From assembly GCA_016194305.1 (NCBI GenBank), contig JACQBW010000035.1, positions 1-64,000 on the forward strand: 64,000 bases of DNA, given 5' to 3'. The position numbers and the translations under genes are program-made. Below are positions 38,073-47,198 of this stretch, one piece after another. The first letter of the stretch is position 1. Every line of letters starts with the position of its first letter. Source of the stretch: Nitrospirota bacterium. Lineage in GTDB: Bacteria; Nitrospirota; Nitrospiria; JACQBW01. The notes beneath the pieces were generated by a model. It worked only from the letters and a program-made list of their open reading frames with translations, was not told the origin of the DNA and made no database searches.

Positions 38073-38357
38073 CTACACCTTTATTTTTGTGGCGATCATT
38101 CCCTTGTCTGTTGTTTCATAGGTAATGACCGCTTCCTGATTTGGATGAACCGTTTTGATAAGTTGTTCGGCCGCCTTAAAAGTCATCTCTTCACCGGTTT
38201 CAGCATCTTTCAGGACCAGGATGCGTTCTAGGACGTTTATCGATACAATGACCCCGACATGTTTGTTCGGACCGGCCGATTTGCATGCCAGGACAGGTGT
38301 AGAAAATGCCAACCCGGCGAAAATCAAGGTCGTTAAGATGGTTATTTTATTTTTCAT
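38073..38357 (-). CDS. small secreted protein of unknown family
   Basis: A 94-residue protein with a clear signal peptide (residues 1-24, ending VLA) and a mature domain of about 70 residues predicted as beta-rich (GVIVSINVLERILVLKDAET then AVITYETTDKGMIATKIKV). This looks like a small barrel resembling copper-binding CopK/CusF-like or DUF-type periplasmic domains, but metal-ligand residues are few (one Cys, one Met and two His). Its terminator lies just downstream. It follows the Cys-rich protein gene by 28 bp on the same strand. Confidence 0.6.
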   Translation of the reverse strand: MKNKITILTTLIFAGLAFSTPVLACKSAGPNKHVGVIVSINVLERILVLKDAETGEEMTFKAAEQLIKTVHPNQEAVITYETTDKGMIATKIKV

Positions 38358-38385
38358 TTAACAGTTCCTTTCTAATTTAAATCGA

Positions 38386-38856
38386 TTATTCTTTTTCCTG
38401 GCGTTCTTTCATTTCTTTCATGTCATGCATTTTGTCCTGATGTTCCTGCAGAGCATTTTGACATTTCTTGGAAATATGTTCCTCATGTTTCTTCAGACAT
38501 TGCATCATTCTTCCTTCGCCTGGCTGGACCTCTTTGCAAAACTCCTCAATATCTTCTTTACAGGTTTCTCGTGCTTCTTTCATCTTGTCAACCATTTTTT
38601 CCTTCATCTTCTCCATACCCGCGGCCATCTGCTGCTTGCATTCGCCGGACAGGTTCTCGTGATTTTCCTTCAAACAACGAAGTATTCTCCCTTCACCCGG
38701 TTTGACTTCTTTGCAAAACTTCTCCACGTCCGGCTTGCATGATTTCCACATGCCCCCCTCATTTTCATTTGCATAAACCGAAAAGGGGATAACTAAAATG
38801 ATTAAAAACGAAGGGATGCGTCGCAATGCGAAAGTGATTTTTGAAACAAATGACAT
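38386..38856 (-). CDS. secreted cysteine-rich repeat protein (Cys_rich_FGFR-like)
   Basis: A 156-residue exported protein with a signal peptide (about 1-29). The mature part has two clear copies of a roughly 40-residue helical repeat with four cysteines each. The first runs from SCKPDVEKFCKEVKPGEGR to a later CKQQM, the second from TCKEDIEEFCKEVQPGEGR to KKCQNAL. This is the cysteine-rich GLG1/FGFR-type repeat (PF00839-like), common in bacterial periplasmic proteins of unknown role. A lysine/glutamate-rich helix joins and ends the repeats. ATG 38856 has AAGGAG seven bases upstream; an ORF start 13 codons earlier lacks this. Confidence 0.75.
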   Translation of the reverse strand: MSFVSKITFALRRIPSFLIILVIPFSVYANENEGGMWKSCKPDVEKFCKEVKPGEGRILRCLKENHENLSGECKQQMAAGMEKMKEKMVDKMKEARETCKEDIEEFCKEVQPGEGRMMQCLKKHEEHISKKCQNALQEHQDKMHDMKEMKERQEKE

Positions 38857-38994
38857 GGATGACTCCTTGGAAAGAAGGGATATTTTTTTTCGCACTGATT
38901 ATAACATTCGGTAATTCTATTGTAAAATTTTAATTAGTTCAGTTAATATAGTAACACTATTCAAGGTAAAGCGACCGCGTATCCTTCCCGGGAT

Positions 38995-39022
38995 TTGACA
39001 AGTTGGCATTCTCTGCTAAATT
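38995..39022 (+). promoter_or_regulatory. possible promoter upstream of fadD
   Basis: Perfect TTGACA at 38995-39000 with TAAATT at 39017-39022, spacing 16 bp, about 45 bases before the fadD start. Confidence 0.4.
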
Positions 39023-39067
39023 ATAAAAACAGTTAAAGATCAACCTTTTACAGGTTCTGAAGGGTAA

Positions 39068-40762
39068 ATGATGAATGAAAGATGGCTTAAACGCTATGAT
39101 CCGGATGTTTCCCCTGATCTCAAAATTCCTTCCATTCCTCTCCATGAGATTCTTCGGGAAAGTGCCAAGCGGTTTCCGAACCACCAGGCGATGTACTTCT
39201 ACGGAAAGTCTGTCACCTATGCGGAACTCGACGAGCAATCCAATCGCTTTGGCAATGTCCTCAAAAGTTTTGGAGTCAAACGGGGAGATCGGGTCACGAT
39301 CATGCTCCCCAACACGCCCCACTGTGTGATCGCCTACTACGCCATACTCAAAATAGGTGCTGTGGTCGTTCAGACGAATCCCCTTTACGTGGAGCGGGAG
39401 CTCGAACATCAACTCAAAGATAGCGGTTCAGAAATCATCGTAGCCCTTGATCTCTTCTATCCCAGAATAAAAGGGGTGATGGAGAGGACCCGTCTCAAAA
39501 AAATAATCATTTGTCGCGTCACCGATTTTCTACCCCCGCTTTTGAAACTACTTTATCCGCTCAAGGCATTGAAAGAAGGTCAGCGGGTTAAGGTGGACAA
39601 GGAGTCCTTTATCGGCGATTTTATTCCTTTAAGCAGGGGAGCCTCTCATCTGCTGGATCACCAGGTGATTCCCCCTGATGAGATAGCACTGCTCCAATAT
39701 ACAGGCGGAACCACCGGCACGGCCAAAGGCGTCATGTTGACCCATTCGAACCTCGTGACCAATACGCTCCAATGCAGAAGCTGGATGCCGGATCTCAAAC
39801 CCGGGGAAGAGACCTTTCTGGCCGTCATTCCGTTTTTTCATGTATTCGGAATGACCGCATGTATGAATCTGGCCATTGTTCTCGGTGCTAAAATGATATT
39901 GATTCCGAAGTTTAAAACGGAAGAGGTGATCAAGAATATCGAAAAAAGCAGGGCAACGGTCTTTCTCGGTGTCCAGGCGATGTATGTCGCCATCAACCAT
40001 TTTGAAGGAATTGAGAAACGTGATATCTCTTCCATTAAAGTCTGCATCAGCGGAGGCGGACCGCTCCATGTTGAAGTCCAGGAACAGTTTGAGTCACTGA
40101 CCGGGGGGAAATTGGTGGAAGGTTTCGGTTTAACGGAGGCTTCGCCGGTCACCCATTGCAATCCAATCAACGGAATCCGCAAGAAGGGAGCAATCGGACT
40201 TCCGCTTCCGTTAACCGAAGCCCGGATCGTCGACCTGGAAACAGGTGAAAAAGAGATGCCGGTTGGCGAGGCTGGAGAATTGATTGTGAAAGGGCCCCAG
40301 GTTATGAAAGGGTACTGGAATCATCCGGAAGAAACCCGCCAGACCCTTCGAAATGGCTGGCTCTTCACCGGAGATATGGCCAGGATGGATGAGGAAGGCT
40401 TCTTTTTCATCGTCGACCGGAAAAAAGATATGATTAAAACAGTTGGCGAAAACGTCTATCCCAGGGAAGTGGAAGAGATCCTCTTTCAGTTTCCCAAGGT
40501 GAAGGAGGCGGTTGTTGTGGGTCTCCCGGACTCGTTCAGTGTCGAAATTATCAAGGCCTATCTCGTGCTGAATGAAGGAACAACTGCGACAGAAGACGAA
40601 ATCATCACATTTTGCCGGACACACCTCGCCAAATTTAAGGTACCAAAAATGGTAGAATTCAGAAAGGAACTCCCCAAGACCATCGTGGGTAAAGTCCTGC
40701 GTCGGGTTTTACTGGAAGAAGAGCTTATGAAAACAAAATTAAATCAGGGGAAATCTTTATGA
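39068..40762 (+). CDS. fadD: long-chain fatty acid--CoA ligase
   Basis: A 564-residue acyl-adenylate enzyme that activates fatty acids with ATP and CoA. The nucleotide motif is YTGGTTGTAKGVMLTHSNL, followed by GFGLTEASPV, the GWLFTGDMARMDEEGFFFIV hinge region, DRKKDMIKTVGENVYPREVE, and the C-terminal catalytic lysine in LPKTIVGKVLRR. The length and motif set match FadD-type ligases. Two adjacent ATGs (39068, 39071) follow GAAGGG. It overlaps the thiolase gene by four bases (ATGA). It starts the beta-oxidation cluster. Confidence 0.93.
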   Translation: MMNERWLKRYDPDVSPDLKIPSIPLHEILRESAKRFPNHQAMYFYGKSVTYAELDEQSNRFGNVLKSFGVKRGDRVTIMLPNTPHCVIAYYAILKIGAVVVQTNPLYVERELEHQLKDSGSEIIVALDLFYPRIKGVMERTRLKKIIICRVTDFLPPLLKLLYPLKALKEGQRVKVDKESFIGDFIPLSRGASHLLDHQVIPPDEIALLQYTGGTTGTAKGVMLTHSNLVTNTLQCRSWMPDLKPGEETFLAVIPFFHVFGMTACMNLAIVLGAKMILIPKFKTEEVIKNIEKSRATVFLGVQAMYVAINHFEGIEKRDISSIKVCISGGGPLHVEVQEQFESLTGGKLVEGFGLTEASPVTHCNPINGIRKKGAIGLPLPLTEARIVDLETGEKEMPVGEAGELIVKGPQVMKGYWNHPEETRQTLRNGWLFTGDMARMDEEGFFFIVDRKKDMIKTVGENVYPREVEEILFQFPKVKEAVVVGLPDSFSVEIIKAYLVLNEGTTATEDEIITFCRTHLAKFKVPKMVEFRKELPKTIVGKVLRRVLLEEELMKTKLNQGKSL

Positions 40763-41949
40763 AAGAGGTAGCGATTGTTGACGGAGTGCGAACGCCCGTG
40801 GGCCTTTTTGGAGGCGCATTAAGGGATGTCACCGCCCAGAAACTGGGAGAAATTGCTGTTCGGGAATTGATGAACAGAACAAAAATAGATCCGAAATCGA
40901 TTGAGGAGGTTATTTTTGGTTGTGTCGGGCAGTACAGTGATGCGACAAACATTGGAAGGGTCATTGGTCTGATGGCCGGGATTCCCATTACCGTACCCGG
41001 GTATACGGTTGCCCGTAACTGCGCCTCGGGTCTTCAGGCGTTTTCGAATGGCTACCAGAATGTCCGATCAGGCGATGCGGACATTCAAATTATCGGCGGT
41101 ACCGAGAGCATGAGCAATTCACCCTATGTTTCGCGCGAAATGAGATGGGGAAAAAGAATGAAGGCCGGTGTATTTATTGATGCGCTCTGGGAAGGTTTGA
41201 CCGATTCTTTTTGCGGCCAGATGATGGGGCAGACCGCTGAAAATCTGGCGGAGGAATTTAAAATTACGAGGGAAGAACAGGATAAGTATGCAATCGAAAG
41301 CCATAAAAAGGCATTTCGGGCAATTCGTGAAGGAAAATTCAAGGATGAGATCGTGCCGGTTTCGATTCCCAAGAAGGCGGCGGGGAGAGATGTGACGGCG
41401 GAACTTTTTGCCCAGGATGAAGGACCCAATGTCGCATTGACCGCGGCCCAACTCGCGCTCTATCCCCCGATTTTCAAGGAAGGGGGAACCGTCACGGCGG
41501 GTAATGCCTGCCCGTTAAATGACGGCGCTGCAGCCGCGCTGGTCATGTCAGGTGAAAAAGCCAAATCGTTAGGTTACGAACCTCTCGGGTATATTCGCTC
41601 TTTTGCATTTTCAGGGGTGGAGCCGGAGCGAATGGGGATCGGACCTGTATTTGCCATTCCACTCGCCTTAAAGAAAGCAGGATTGTCGCTAAAAGATGCC
41701 CAACTGATTGAAGTGAACGAGGCATTTGCCGCGCAATACCTAGCCGTGGAAAGGGAATTGAAGCTGAATCGGGAAATCGTGAATGTGAATGGAGGCGCGA
41801 TTGCATTGGGCCATCCGGTTGGCACAAGCGGTGCCCGCTTGATTATCAATCTCTTAAGAGAGATGAAAAGAAGAAATCTCACGATAGGCGTTGCGTCGTT
41901 GTGTGTGGGCGGTGGCCAAGGCGCCGCCATGGTTTTGGAACGGAAGTGA
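40759..41949 (+). CDS. acetyl-CoA acyltransferase / thiolase
   Basis: A 396-residue thiolase. The acyl-accepting nucleophile is C88 in ARNCASGLQAF, and the base pair is H352 in GGAIALGHPVGTSGAR with C382 in LCVGGGQG. NEAFAAQYLAVE is also present. It should cleave 3-ketoacyl-CoA in beta-oxidation (FadA role), although acetoacetyl-CoA synthesis uses the same fold. The ATGA overlap with fadD couples their translation. A palindromic repeat occupies the space before the next gene. Confidence 0.93.
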   Translation: MKEVAIVDGVRTPVGLFGGALRDVTAQKLGEIAVRELMNRTKIDPKSIEEVIFGCVGQYSDATNIGRVIGLMAGIPITVPGYTVARNCASGLQAFSNGYQNVRSGDADIQIIGGTESMSNSPYVSREMRWGKRMKAGVFIDALWEGLTDSFCGQMMGQTAENLAEEFKITREEQDKYAIESHKKAFRAIREGKFKDEIVPVSIPKKAAGRDVTAELFAQDEGPNVALTAAQLALYPPIFKEGGTVTAGNACPLNDGAAAALVMSGEKAKSLGYEPLGYIRSFAFSGVEPERMGIGPVFAIPLALKKAGLSLKDAQLIEVNEAFAAQYLAVERELKLNREIVNVNGGAIALGHPVGTSGARLIINLLREMKRRNLTIGVASLCVGGGQGAAMVLERK

Positions 41950-41987
41950 CCCTTTGAAAAGGGCTCAATAAAATCTAATTTCTAATT

Positions 41988-42109
41988 CTGGCGAGTGAGA
42001 AGGGGTAAGTGGCTAGGCCGCAGAATCGAGACGACGGAGGCGTATGTGGGTATACGTTGACGAAGTCGAGATTCGAGAACGAAGCCAATTGCCCCTTATC
42101 GATAGCCAG
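41988..42109. repeat. family 1 palindromic repeat, copy A
   Basis: An imperfect inverted repeat of about 122 bp, from CTGGCGAGTG on the left to GATAGCCAG on the right, centred near CGTAT-gtggg-TATACG. Inner arms AAGGGGTAAGTGGCT and AGCCAATTGCCCCTT are nearly complementary. It shares GGCCGCAGAATCGAG and TTCGAGAACG-like blocks with the copies at 43344 and 47923 but has diverged at the ends. It fills almost the whole space between the thiolase and the 3-hydroxyacyl-CoA dehydrogenase gene. Confidence 0.65.
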
Positions 42110-42120
42110 CGGAGGTCTCT

Positions 42121-43341
42121 ATGTATATTTATAAGGCGGCGGTGATCGGGGCAGGCACCATGGGCGCGCAAATCGCCCAGGTCATTTCCTATTCGGGCCT
42201 TCCTGTTATCCTGAAAGATGTCAATCAGGAGGCGGTCGACAAAGGGATTGCCACGATCCGGAAAATCTACCAGGGAAGAGTGGAAAAAGGAAAAATGACG
42301 TCGGGCGAAATGGAACAAAAGATGGCTCTGGTCAGCGGCGCGACGGGTTATGATGATTTTGCCGATGTCGATATCGTGATTGAAGCGATCTTTGAAGACG
42401 TGAAAGTCAAACAGAAACTTTTTCAGGAGTTGGAAAAAATCTGTCCCGCAGGGACGATATTTGCCACGAACACCTCTTCTCTCTCAATTTCCGCCATCGC
42501 GTCTGCGGTAAAAAAAGAAGATAAAGTGATCGGCATGCATTTTTTTAATCCCGCGCATGTGATGAAGCTGGTCGAGGTGATTCCAGGTTTAGCCACGTCT
42601 AATGAAACCGTAGACGACGTTGTGGCACTCTCTGAGAGCCTTCGCAAAATTCCGATTAAAGTGCAGGAATGCCCCGGATTTTTGGTCAACCGTCTTTTGA
42701 TGCCCTATCTCAACGAAGCCGCAATTGCTCTTCGGGAAAGTGCCCAGCCGATTCAGGCGATGAAACAGGCAGATGAAATGATTATGAAGATTGGAATGCC
42801 GATGGGTCCCTATACTCTTTCGGATATGATCGGTATTGACATTTCTGAAAAGGTTTCGGATATTCTTTATGATGCCTATGGCCCCAGAATGTTGCCTGCC
42901 CCGCTGATTCATGAAATGGTTTCGGGTAAACGACTCGGTCAGAAAAATGGCGTCGGTTTTTACAGCGCGGATTCGGCGAAAGAAAAGGAACTGGAAGATT
43001 TGATCAAGAAGGCCCAGGCGGGTACAGGTTCAAAAGCAACATCGATTACGATGGAGCGGTTGATCTTTCCTATGATCAACGAAGCGGTACTGACCCTGCA
43101 GGAGGGAATCGCAACGGCCACAGATATTGATATTGCGATGCTGGCAGGAGTAGGATTTCCGCAGGACAAGGGGGGACCGCTCCACTATGCCGATCAGATC
43201 GGAATCGATGTCGTCCTGTCAAAATTAGTCGAATTTTCCAAAACATTGGGAAGCCGCTTCTGGCCCGCTTATCGATTGAAGAAGATGGTGGGTGCGGGGT
43301 ATCTGGGCGTCAAATCCGGAAAGGGATTTTTCAATTATTAG
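42121..43341 (+). CDS. 3-hydroxyacyl-CoA dehydrogenase (single-function)
   Basis: A 406-residue NAD-dependent 3-hydroxyacyl-CoA dehydrogenase. The N-terminal Rossmann domain has GAGTMGAQIAQVISYSGLPV and EAIFEDVKVKQ, ATNTSSLSI and the active-site MHFFNPAHVMKLVEVI. Two tandem C-terminal 3HCDH domains follow (VNRLLMPYLNEA and RLIFPMINEAVLTLQEGI), which is the arrangement found in the back half of FadB. The enoyl-CoA hydratase half is absent and is supplied by a separate gene downstream. GGAGG precedes the ATG, just after repeat copy A. Confidence 0.92.
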   Translation: MYIYKAAVIGAGTMGAQIAQVISYSGLPVILKDVNQEAVDKGIATIRKIYQGRVEKGKMTSGEMEQKMALVSGATGYDDFADVDIVIEAIFEDVKVKQKLFQELEKICPAGTIFATNTSSLSISAIASAVKKEDKVIGMHFFNPAHVMKLVEVIPGLATSNETVDDVVALSESLRKIPIKVQECPGFLVNRLLMPYLNEAAIALRESAQPIQAMKQADEMIMKIGMPMGPYTLSDMIGIDISEKVSDILYDAYGPRMLPAPLIHEMVSGKRLGQKNGVGFYSADSAKEKELEDLIKKAQAGTGSKATSITMERLIFPMINEAVLTLQEGIATATDIDIAMLAGVGFPQDKGGPLHYADQIGIDVVLSKLVEFSKTLGSRFWPAYRLKKMVGAGYLGVKSGKGFFNY

Positions 43342-43343
43342 GT

Positions 43344-43464
43344 GATTGCTGAAATGGGTCATCTGCGGCGTTCTCGCTTCTTCGGAGATCCTCATGTACT
43401 GCATAATGTACACTGCGGTCTCCTCAGTCGCTGCGGCCTGGCATATGAGCCCATTTGAGCAATC
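43344..43464. repeat. family 1 palindromic repeat, copy B
   Basis: A 121 bp long inverted repeat starting GATTGCTGAAATGGG and ending CCCATTTGAGCAATC. The arms pair along most of their length and the centre is GTAC-tgcataat-GTAC. It shares the GATTGCT ends, GGCCGCAG block and GTAC centre with copy C at 47923. It begins two bases after the stop of the dehydrogenase gene and might also act as a terminator or mRNA-stabilising structure. Confidence 0.8.
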
Positions 43465-43510
43465 ATAAAAAAGGATTTTAGAAAAAGAAGGTGGAGGCGG
43501 GAGGTGACAC

Positions 43511-43579
43511 GGACCTCTTTTGGTCGCCGCATCGATGGATTTAATGTCGCGGCGAACCAAAAGTGGAGGGCGGTCGAGC
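43511..43579. repeat. family 2 repeat, copy A
   Basis: A 69 bp element from GGACCTCTTTTGG to GGCGGTCGAGC. An internal hairpin pairs CTTTTGGTCGCCGC with GCGGCGAACCAAAAG around ATCGATGGATTTAATGTC. By eye about 60 of 69 positions match the reverse complement of 47199-47266. Together with family 1 copy B it accounts for most of the 378 bp gene-free gap before the enoyl-CoA hydratase; nothing else is evident in that gap. Confidence 0.8.
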
Positions 43580-43719
43580 CTCCGAGCTAACTTTGGGAGC
43601 GTTTCCACAGCGGACATAAGGCATTTTAATCTTCAATGATGCAGCCGCGCGTTCCGGGGAACTCTCCCGACTCTACCTTCAATCAACATATTATCTTTCC
43701 AAACATAGAGGAGTAAAAA

Positions 43720-44490
43720 ATGGCGCAATTCATAACGAGCAAAGTCGAAGATCATGTCGCGGTGGTTACCATTAACAATCCTCCGGCGAATGTTCTGGGA
43801 TCGAAAGTCATGGAGGAAATCGATCAGCTCTTTTCGGAAATGTCAAAAGATCCGAATGTGAAGGTGATCGTCTTTACTGGCGCGGGCGCGGCATTTATTT
43901 CCGGAGCGGATATCCGGGAAATCGGAACATTAAGCAGCGCTCAGAAGGGGGAGGAGGTTACCACCCGGGGCCAGGCCATTTTAAATAAAATTGAAAACAT
44001 GACCAAACCGGTGATTGCGGCGATTAACGGATTCTGTCTGGGCGGTGGGTTGGAACTTGCAATGGCCTGCCATATCCGGATCGCCTCGGAGAGAGCCCGG
44101 TTCGGCCAGCCCGAGATCAACCTCGGAATTATTCCCGGTTTCGGCGGAACGCAGAGACTGATGAAAATTGTCGGAAAAGCTCTGGCGATCGAGCTCATCC
44201 TGACGGGAGATATGATCAATGCCGCAGAAGCCAAGGGAATTGGACTGGTGAATAAAGTCGTTCCTGAAGGGGACCTCTTAAAGCAGTCGATAGGGTTGGC
44301 AAAAAAGCTGTCACTCAAGGGACAAATTGCAGTTCAAAAGGCGATGGAAGCGATTCAGGCGGGTGAAGAGAAATCGATGGAGGAGGGACTTCGCCTGGAA
44401 TCAAAACACTTTGGTCTCCTCTGCGAAACTGCCGATATGAAAGAAGGCGTAAAAGCCTTCGTTGAAAAAAGGCAGCCAAAGTTCCAATAA
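43720..44490 (+). CDS. enoyl-CoA hydratase
   Basis: A 256-residue crotonase-fold hydratase that adds water to 2-enoyl-CoA. The oxyanion-hole blocks are GAAFISGADIREIG and NGFCLGGGLELAMACHIRIA, and the catalytic glutamates lie in ELAMACH and QPEINLGIIPGFGGTQRL. The length is standard for a monofunctional hydratase. GAGGAG precedes the ATG. With the separate dehydrogenase, thiolase, fadD and fadE it completes the beta-oxidation cycle. The next gene's ATG begins one base after its stop. Confidence 0.93.
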   Translation: MAQFITSKVEDHVAVVTINNPPANVLGSKVMEEIDQLFSEMSKDPNVKVIVFTGAGAAFISGADIREIGTLSSAQKGEEVTTRGQAILNKIENMTKPVIAAINGFCLGGGLELAMACHIRIASERARFGQPEINLGIIPGFGGTQRLMKIVGKALAIELILTGDMINAAEAKGIGLVNKVVPEGDLLKQSIGLAKKLSLKGQIAVQKAMEAIQAGEEKSMEEGLRLESKHFGLLCETADMKEGVKAFVEKRQPKFQ

Positions 44491-44862
44491 ATGAAGAAAA
44501 AGATCGGATTACTGTTATCCATTTTGATTGTGGTGGTCGCTTCGTATTCCTACAGCGACCTGTTTGCCAAGCAAAAAGCGATCCACTCGGTTCAGAATTA
44601 CCGTGCAGGTAAAAATCGGGACAATTTCAAGTCATGGCTTGAAGAGAAAAGAGATGCCCATATCAAAACGGATATAACCTGGGACGCCGGGAGGCTCAAA
44701 AAAGGACTATGGGTAGTACAAGTCACCTTCCTTTCCGAGTTGAACGAAGAGCGCTTTTTCTATCTGATCGACCTTTCATCAGGTAATATACGGGGTGCCG
44801 ACAGTGGTTTCAGTGAACAGACATTAAAGGAATTTGAGGAGTCCTCCCCTGAATATATTTAA
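44491..44862 (+). CDS. exported or membrane-anchored protein of unknown function
   Basis: A 123-residue protein not recognised. It has a hydrophobic N-terminal segment (about 4-20) after KKK, a signal peptide or anchor. The mature part alternates charged helix (NFKSWLEEKRDAHIKTDITW) with beta-strands (GLWVVQVTFLSELNEERFFY then LIDLSSGNIRGAD). It starts immediately at the stop of the hydratase gene and overlaps the next secreted protein gene by 29 bases in another frame, so all three are probably cotranscribed. Confidence 0.55.
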   Translation: MKKKIGLLLSILIVVVASYSYSDLFAKQKAIHSVQNYRAGKNRDNFKSWLEEKRDAHIKTDITWDAGRLKKGLWVVQVTFLSELNEERFFYLIDLSSGNIRGADSGFSEQTLKEFEESSPEYI

Positions 44863-45292
44863 TAAAACCGCGATGCTCGTCATTCTGGTCATTCTCATGG
44901 CAGGAGAAGGCTGGGGTGCCCCTGCGGTCGAATCCAATAGTCTGAAACAATTGTGCGAGGATGACGCGAAGGAACTTTTCAAAAAAGAGACCGGCAAAAT
45001 GAAACTCGATAAACGGGAACTGACCTATTCCAGTCACTACAATCTGAGTTTAAAAAACTGTTTTATGATGATTAAAATATCGACCGATTTAACGATCCCG
45101 GAACCCCCCCCAACTGAAAACCTCTCCTATGATTTTTATGACGTGACCGCAAGCTCCAAAATTGGTTCTTTTTTATTACAACTCGATCGAAAAAGCAAGG
45201 TCGAGATCGTCCTCTATTGTCATGTCTCGAAGCAAGAGTGCCATTCTCTGGCTGAATGGAAAAATCTTGTAAAATCCTTTATGGAAGAATAG
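44834..45292 (+). CDS. secreted protein of unknown function
   Basis: A 152-residue protein, not recognised, with a signal peptide ending about GWGAPA. The mature part has four cysteines (C41 in QLCEDD, C63-like in LKNCFMM, and the YCHVSKQEC pair), suggesting disulfides in the periplasm. The start shown is TTG, giving a basic n-region; ATG 44873 is an alternative with a shorter signal sequence. It overlaps the preceding gene by 29 bases and the convergent rsmA by 14. Confidence 0.5.
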   Translation: MRSPPLNIFNKTAMLVILVILMAGEGWGAPAVESNSLKQLCEDDAKELFKKETGKMKLDKRELTYSSHYNLSLKNCFMMIKISTDLTIPEPPPTENLSYDFYDVTASSKIGSFLLQLDRKSKVEIVLYCHVSKQECHSLAEWKNLVKSFMEE

Positions 45293-46088
45293 ACCCCTTC
45301 GAAGCCATTTCAAAGAACCGGTTCGACAATTGGCTGAATTCTACCAGAGAAAATGTCTCCCCCCTTCGCTTTGAATCAAGCGATAATTCCCTAAAGACCT
45401 CATCCAGATCATTCTGATGAAATCCTTCGTCTTTTAATGAGTTTCGAATCGATTTCCTGCGGTGTGCAAATGCGCCCTTTACCACCTTGAAGAAATAGGC
45501 GTCGTTCAATGTTTCCAAATTCGATTCGGACAGGGGAGTGATTTTGACGACAGTCGAATCAACACGGGGTGGCGGTGTAAAGGAACTGTTTTTGATATGA
45601 AATGCCGGGGTGGCGGTGGCGTAGTATTGAATGAAGACAGACAAGGGACTATATTCTTTCGTGTCAGGGCCGGCAATCATCCTCATGGCGACCTCTTTCT
45701 GAACCATTAAAGTCATGGATGAAATTCTTTTTCTCTCTTGTAATAGAAGGCCGAGGAGGGGCGATGAAATCTGATAGGGAATATTGGCCACCACTTTAAA
45801 TCGGGCAGGAAGAAGATTCCAATCGATTCTTAAAATATCCCCTTGAATGATTTCCAGATTGGGAAAAGAGAGAAACTCTTTCTTTAAGTAGGCGACGAGT
45901 TGACGGTCGATTTCAACGGCAAAGACTTTTCTGGAACAATTCAAAAGCTGCCGGGTCAGGATCCCTTTTCCCGGCCCAATTTCAACGATGTCCTCTTCGG
46001 GGACGATCCCGGCCGTTTGAATGATTTTTTTGACAATGTTGGAATCGTTCAGGAAATGCTGACCAAGGGATTTTTTAGGAATAATCAT
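45279..46088 (-). CDS. rsmA: 16S rRNA (adenine1518/1519-N6)-dimethyltransferase
   Basis: KsgA/RsmA dimethylates two adenines near the 3' end of 16S rRNA. The 269-residue protein has the N-terminal KKSLGQHFLND, the SAM motif EIGPGKG (36-42), the acidic FAVEIDR, and the catalytic N102-I-P-Y105 in VVANIPYQISSPLL. The C-terminal FAHRRKSIRNSL is also typical. It overlaps pdxA by 14 bases, a well-known pairing in many bacteria. Confidence 0.95.
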   Translation of the reverse strand: MIIPKKSLGQHFLNDSNIVKKIIQTAGIVPEEDIVEIGPGKGILTRQLLNCSRKVFAVEIDRQLVAYLKKEFLSFPNLEIIQGDILRIDWNLLPARFKVVANIPYQISSPLLGLLLQERKRISSMTLMVQKEVAMRMIAGPDTKEYSPLSVFIQYYATATPAFHIKNSSFTPPPRVDSTVVKITPLSESNLETLNDAYFFKVVKGAFAHRRKSIRNSLKDEGFHQNDLDEVFRELSLDSKRRGETFSLVEFSQLSNRFFEMASKGSILP

Positions 46089-47103
46089 GTTTGATTTTCT
46101 TCTGAGCGAGGTCAGAGGCGAGAAAGAGCGCCTCCTTAAGACTGGAAGGGTCGGCGATCCCTTTTCCGGCTATATCGTAGGCGGTGCCATGGTCCACAGA
46201 GGTCCGAATGAAGGGGAGACCCAGCGTCAAATTGACTGATTTTTTAAACGCGATCATTTTTAAGGGAATGAGGCCCTGATCATGATACATCACGACAACA
46301 GCGTCGTATTTGCCTTGATAGGCCTTGTAGAAGAGGGCATCCGGAGAATTCAGATCGTCAATGGTAATTCCCTCGCGTTTCGCCATTTGGATGGCGGGTA
46401 GAATTTCATTTTGTTCTTCTTTTCCAAACAGACCGTTTTCACCCCCATGGGGGTTTAATGATGCAATGCCAAGACGGGGTGAATCGATTCCAAACAGCTG
46501 TTTCATTTCCCGGGAAAGAAGACGAATACAGCTGAGCACTTTCTCTTTTTTGATTAATCCGGGCACATTCGCAATCGGTTCATGAATCGTTACGAAAATG
46601 ATTCTTAACGGTCCCCCCACCAGCATCATGGCAAACTCCCTGGTTTTGGAAAGCGAAGCAAGAAATTCAGTATGTCCGGGAAAGGAGTAACCCGCGCTTT
46701 TCAAGTTTTCTTTATTGATCGGAGCCGTTGTGATAGCGTCAATGTCTCCCCGAAGTGCCATTTTAGCCGCTTCTTCAATATACCGGCCGACAGATTTCCC
46801 GCCGGTAATGGTCGGAACACCCGGCGAGAACTCAAGCGTCGAAGAATCCGGATCGATAAGCGCGATACGATCTTTGTCAGGCGAAAATTGTTTCAGGTCC
46901 GGATTTTTTGCAATATCAATGTCGATCCCAAGGGAACCGGCGGTCTTTCGCAGGATGAGTTCGTTTCCAATGACAAAAGGCCGGCATTTTTTATAAACAG
47001 CCGGATCGCCTAGAGCCTTGATGATGATTTCAGGGCCGATGCCGGAGGGATCACCCATCGTGATCCCAATAATCGGTTTTAACCTGTTTTGTTTCTTAGT
47101 CAT
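46075..47103 (-). CDS. pdxA: 4-hydroxythreonine-4-phosphate dehydrogenase
   Basis: Acts in pyridoxal phosphate synthesis, oxidising 4-phosphohydroxy-threonine. From the ATG at 47103 the product is 342 residues, the normal PdxA length. Signatures are GITMGDPSGIGPEII at the N terminus, FPGHTEFLA with a zinc His, SLNPHGGENGLFG, VMYHDQGLIPLK with another zinc His, and RTSVDHGTAYDIAGKG. An in-frame ATG at 47145 would add 14 residues unlike the family. It overlaps rsmA by 14 bases. The 200 bp upstream contains family 2 repeat copy B. Confidence 0.94.
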   Translation of the reverse strand: MTKKQNRLKPIIGITMGDPSGIGPEIIIKALGDPAVYKKCRPFVIGNELILRKTAGSLGIDIDIAKNPDLKQFSPDKDRIALIDPDSSTLEFSPGVPTITGGKSVGRYIEEAAKMALRGDIDAITTAPINKENLKSAGYSFPGHTEFLASLSKTREFAMMLVGGPLRIIFVTIHEPIANVPGLIKKEKVLSCIRLLSREMKQLFGIDSPRLGIASLNPHGGENGLFGKEEQNEILPAIQMAKREGITIDDLNSPDALFYKAYQGKYDAVVVMYHDQGLIPLKMIAFKKSVNLTLGLPFIRTSVDHGTAYDIAGKGIADPSSLKEALFLASDLAQKKIKHDYS

Positions 47104-47198
47104 TGAATGGTTTAAATTATTTCCCGCTCGAGATTTCGACATCACGTCGTTGGCCTCACCGGGAAGGGTTCTTCGGAACGCGCGTCTGCGCTTACGGT

